DNA from: Phaseolus vulgaris
Lineage: Eukaryota > Streptophyta > Magnoliopsida > Fabales > Fabaceae
Length of the DNA stretch: 64,000 bases
Direction of reading: 5' to 3'
Assembly (NCBI RefSeq): GCF_000499845.2
Contig: NC_023759.2
Span: 38,091,785 to 38,155,784, forward strand
Positions 62,331-64,000 of this stretch are shown piece by piece (the first letter of the stretch is position 1; every line of letters begins with the position of its first letter). The notes under the pieces are model-generated. The model was not told the DNA's origin, ran no database searches, and was given only the letters and a program-made list of their open reading frames with translations. The position numbers and the translations under genes are program-made.

Positions 62331-62800
62331 TATGATTATAAAAAAGTACTAATTTATTATTTGACATTTATTTTAATTAGTAATCAAAAGAAAAATATTA
62401 ATAAAAATATTTTATTATTTAATTTTATCATTAAAAAAATAATTATTAGTTCATGCATAAATAATATTAGTTTTTTAATTTAATTCTCATTAATATGATT
62501 AATACTATTTAATTTTATTTCATCCAATAAATATTCTAAGTTTTTATTTTCGCTTGGAAAATTTCTAGCATTATCTTTTATAGGCTTTTTTAAATTTAGA
62601 TTACTTCCTCTGTTGTAATATGTAAAGAGGCGTCAAATCTCACATTTGTCATTATGTCTCTTTAATTTTGTAGAAGAAACTCATTGGATGAATTTGCTTG
62701 GAGTTCCTTTATGATCTTGTTGTCACACGGAGAATTTTTAATTGCAATGTTGCAAAACATAGTCCATGAACTGGTTTTTTCATTTTATTTTACATTAACT
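59985..62800. other. AT-rich 5' flank of PGIP and intergenic region with simple repeats
   Basis: Contains ATTAATTATATTAATTATAT repeats (60230-60300), a TA run at 60677-60714, an ATT run at 61311-61340, and TA runs near 62155-62180 and 62309-62330. Short frames here lack any domain. No gene recognised. Confidence 0.6.
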
Positions 62801-62802
62801 AC

Positions 62803-63100
62803 TAGAAAATCATTAATTAAAAATCAATTTTAGAGAAAAAATATTAGCTTTTATATTAATTAAATTAGATATTATTTTAGAGATTAAAAAAATTATTAGT
62901 TTCTAAATTAGTTTTTATTATTGATAAATAGCTTCTAAATTGATATTTAATTAGCTCCCTAAATTTTAACTACCAATTATTTAGATTCTAAAGTTTGTAT
63001 ATAATTAGATACCAATTTAGAAATCATTTATCAATATTAGAAACTAAGATATCAATAATTTTTTTAGTCTCTAAAATGGATCTAATTTTGTAAATATAGC
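62803..63100. mobile_element. Hairpin-type MITE candidate
   Basis: ATTAGATATTATTTTAGAGA at 62865-62884 and the following TTAAAAAAATTATTAGTTTC return inverted at about 63040-63085 (CTAAGATATCAATAATTTTT, then TTAGTCTCTAAAATGGATCT). A related stretch lies at 36500-36590 (TTAGAAACTAAAATTTTTTT, then AGTCTCTAAAATGATATCTA). The structure suggests a non-autonomous inverted-repeat element; exact ends were not resolved. Confidence 0.45.
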
Positions 63101-64000
63101 GGGATGTTTAACTTTATTTTGGGTAAAATGAGTTGGAGAAGTCTTCAAAGGATGAAATTGATCAATCAAATAAATTGTTAAACCAATCCAATGTTGTATT
63201 AGATAATGTTCGTATGAACATTTTGCAGCACGATATCTAACCTATTGACATTAACGCTTGTAAAAGATTTTGTGATAGTTTTTGGGGTCGCCTGATCTCT
63301 TAAACGGGCCGAGCTTCACGACGATGAAATGAGGCTAAATCCTGTCATTCATGATCTTGTGCAATAGAGGCTAAAAAGTCTCTATGTGGTTTTCAGATTA
63401 AATTTAGGTATTTTCAGATGGGTTTTGAGTCTTTATGGCTTGTTGTAATATTCATTCTTTTATTGGAGGTTTTAATTAGCTTCAACACAAAGGTGAGAGT
63501 CTTTTACCTCACAACGAAGTAGCTTTAGTGCATGTTGGACCATTTACAGTGTCCATAATTTGTTACAAGGAATGAGCGTCACCACTTTCTCGAACTAGGT
63601 GGTATTCCATTGTTTTTTAATTATTTAAGATTCGTGGAGGTAGGATATGATTTAATTCTTTTATAATGATGATAAGTGTCATTATTTAGTGAAATTTCAT
63701 GCAAATAGTTAGACATTTATTGATTTTAATTGTTGATTAAGCTATGACTCAACCCTAATTTGAAATATTAGAATTCAATAATATATTTTGGAGTTATGAG
63801 ATTATTAGAACTATTTAATCCCACTTTTGTGTTATTTTCCCGAATTTAAGGAGAAATGATGCAAATTGATATATTATGACTAGATATGTCACTTAGTCCA
63901 AGTCCAATTAGGTTAAAAGATGGGGTAAGGCAGAGAGAAAGGAGAAAAGAAACCCTAGGAGACATCTGTCAACGAGAAACGTTATGAATCTTCTTCTCTT
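63101..64000. other. Right edge of window, no gene recognised
   Basis: Mixed composition without a frame longer than about 60 codons. AGAGAAAGGAGAAAAGAAACC near the very end is purine-rich and could be a leader of a gene to the right, but that is a guess. Confidence 0.4.

Overview
This is a stretch of plant nuclear genome, almost certainly from a phaseoloid legume (Phaseolus, Vigna or a close relative). The evidence is very AT-rich spacers, two intact CYP93A-type cytochromes P450 of the legume pterocarpan-hydroxylase lineage, intron-bearing housekeeping genes with GT-AG introns, and many plant transposon families. The species is an inference; no search was possible.

Layout. 1-30.4 kb is a tandem array of three copies of one P450 gene and its long downstream spacer. 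Copy A (1-1035) is cut by the window edge. Copy B (18667-22376) is a pseudogene. Copy C (28471-30098) is intact (504 aa). Each spacer carries a fragment of a HAC1/CBP-like histone acetyltransferase gene. Because the spacer exists twice, every later insertion in one copy has an empty site in the other, so the history can be read directly. Spacer A received a CACTA transposon (GGT target duplication) that holds a Helitron of about 8.06 kb with both ends and a RepHel gene, which in turn holds an LTR-like insertion. Spacer A also received two long-inverted-repeat, Mutator-type elements (9-bp duplications) and a hAT-like MITE, and it suffered a microinversion. Copy B took a TRIM-type retroelement carrying a CCT3 chaperonin retrocopy into its only intron. 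30.4-37 kb is gene-poor: gypsy-type debris, a second MITE-like element and AT-rich tandem repeats.

37-44.4 kb holds two intact CYP93A genes (517 and 510 aa) in the same orientation, and a GGPP synthase reading frame interrupted by one in-frame stop. 44.9-47.7 kb holds a decayed FAR1/MULE-transposase-like gene on the minus strand and an OB-fold (HROB-like) fragment.

48.9-60 kb is the conserved, expressed-looking part: a five-exon alpha/beta hydrolase gene of the ABHD18 family, an internally deleted Ty1/copia element, a three-exon ribosomal protein S20 gene with two TGGGCC promoter motifs, and an intronless polygalacturonase-inhibiting protein (PGIP) gene on the minus strand. 60-64 kb is AT-rich and I recognise no gene in it.

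How the genes relate: the CYP93A pair would act in isoflavonoid/pterocarpan phytoalexin synthesis at the ER, and PGIP in apoplastic defence. The others are housekeeping or debris. I found no convincing new biochemical system; the most informative content is the nested and paralogue-calibrated transposon history.
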